Below, one piece after another: positions 5,906-6,071 of a DNA stretch of 6,071 nucleotides (position 1 is the stretch's first letter; every line of letters begins with the position of its first letter). Source of the DNA: Magnetovibrio sp. (GTDB lineage: Bacteria > Pseudomonadota > Alphaproteobacteria > Rhodospirillales_A > JABHCV01); NCBI GenBank assembly GCA_002717285.1, contig PBDF01000006.1:29715-35785 (forward strand). Reading direction: 5' to 3'. The translations under genes and the position numbers were made by a program. The notes under the pieces were generated by a model that searched no databases, had not been told where the DNA came from, and saw only the letters and a list, made by a program, of their open reading frames with translations.

Positions 5906-6071
5906 ATGAGTGATATTCAAAGATTTCCAGCAGGCTCTTATATTTTTAGAGAAGGTGAGTCTGCCCAATACGCATATGTTTTGAAATCAGGTACAGTTGA
6001 GATTGTCAAATTAGGTGCGGATGGAGAATCGGTCATTGCGGAACTTACTGAAAAAGGAAAAATTTTTGGGG
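5906..6071 (+). CDS. Cyclic-nucleotide-binding (Crp-like) domain protein, N-terminal 55 residues (3' end outside window)
   Basis: The frame opens with ATG at 5906-5908 and runs off the right edge. The visible part begins MSDIQRFPAGSYIFREGESA and shows the opening of a cNMP-binding beta-roll: FREGE (14-18), AYVLKSGTVEIVK (23-35), then ELTEKGKIFG (46-55). The domain family binds cAMP, cGMP or other effectors, and also includes Fnr-like sensors. The phosphate-binding cassette and any DNA-binding helix-turn-helix lie beyond the window, so a transcription factor and a stand-alone regulatory subunit cannot be told apart. AGAG at 5895-5898, seven bases upstream, is a modest ribosome-binding site. 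The gene starts 33 bp after the exporter stop with no terminator between, so the two are probably one operon, and the product may regulate the exporter or its synthesis. Confidence 0.8.
   Translation, partial: MSDIQRFPAGSYIFREGESAQYAYVLKSGTVEIVKLGADGESVIAELTEKGKIFG

Noticed and set aside
1..6071. CRISPR array, insertion sequence, tRNA or rRNA
   Set aside because: No regularly spaced repeats, transposase motifs, terminal inverted repeats or cloverleaf-forming sequence were seen on either strand.

Overview
The window comes from a low-GC (AT-rich) bacterial chromosome, most likely an alphaproteobacterium. This rests on motif wording, not a database search. The IleRS fragment has the KPVMW...[12 protein letters not shown] form, and the RibF, M23 peptidase and short integrase-like proteins all resemble forms I know from Alphaproteobacteria. 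The genus cannot be told from the sequence.

Layout. (1) Positions 1-1635, minus strand: a housekeeping pair, ribF (riboflavin kinase/FAD synthetase) followed by ileS (isoleucyl-tRNA synthetase, first 235 residues only). They overlap by 11 bp and are probably co-transcribed. (2) Positions 1636-1869: a divergent regulatory spacer with a candidate ribF promoter and two abutting inverted repeats. (3) Positions 1870-2930, plus strand: a possible 14-codon leader peptide whose stop overlaps the GTG start of a secreted M23-family metallopeptidase with all its zinc ligands. (4) Positions 2923-3354, minus strand: a small basic protein resembling the N-terminal DNA-binding domain of tyrosine recombinases, with no catalytic domain; its end overlaps the end of the peptidase gene by 8 bp. 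(5) Positions 3355-3721: an AT-rich spacer without a convincing gene but with dyad repeats. (6) Positions 3722-6071, plus strand: a 716-residue HlyB/LapB-type ABC exporter (C39-like domain, membrane domain, ATPase domain), then, after 33 bp, the start of a cyclic-nucleotide-binding-domain protein cut by the window edge.

The most interesting object is the exporter. Walker A, Walker B and the catalytic glutamate are intact. The Q-loop glutamine is Asn, the signature LSGGQ is LSQSH, and the switch histidine is Asn. The spacing between these sites matches HlyB as I remember it. A homodimer of this protein would carry two defective ATP sites, so it probably pairs with a second, more canonical ABC subunit encoded beyond the window or has a non-standard cycle. 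The adjacent cNMP-domain gene suggests a regulated or multi-part secretion locus that continues to the right.
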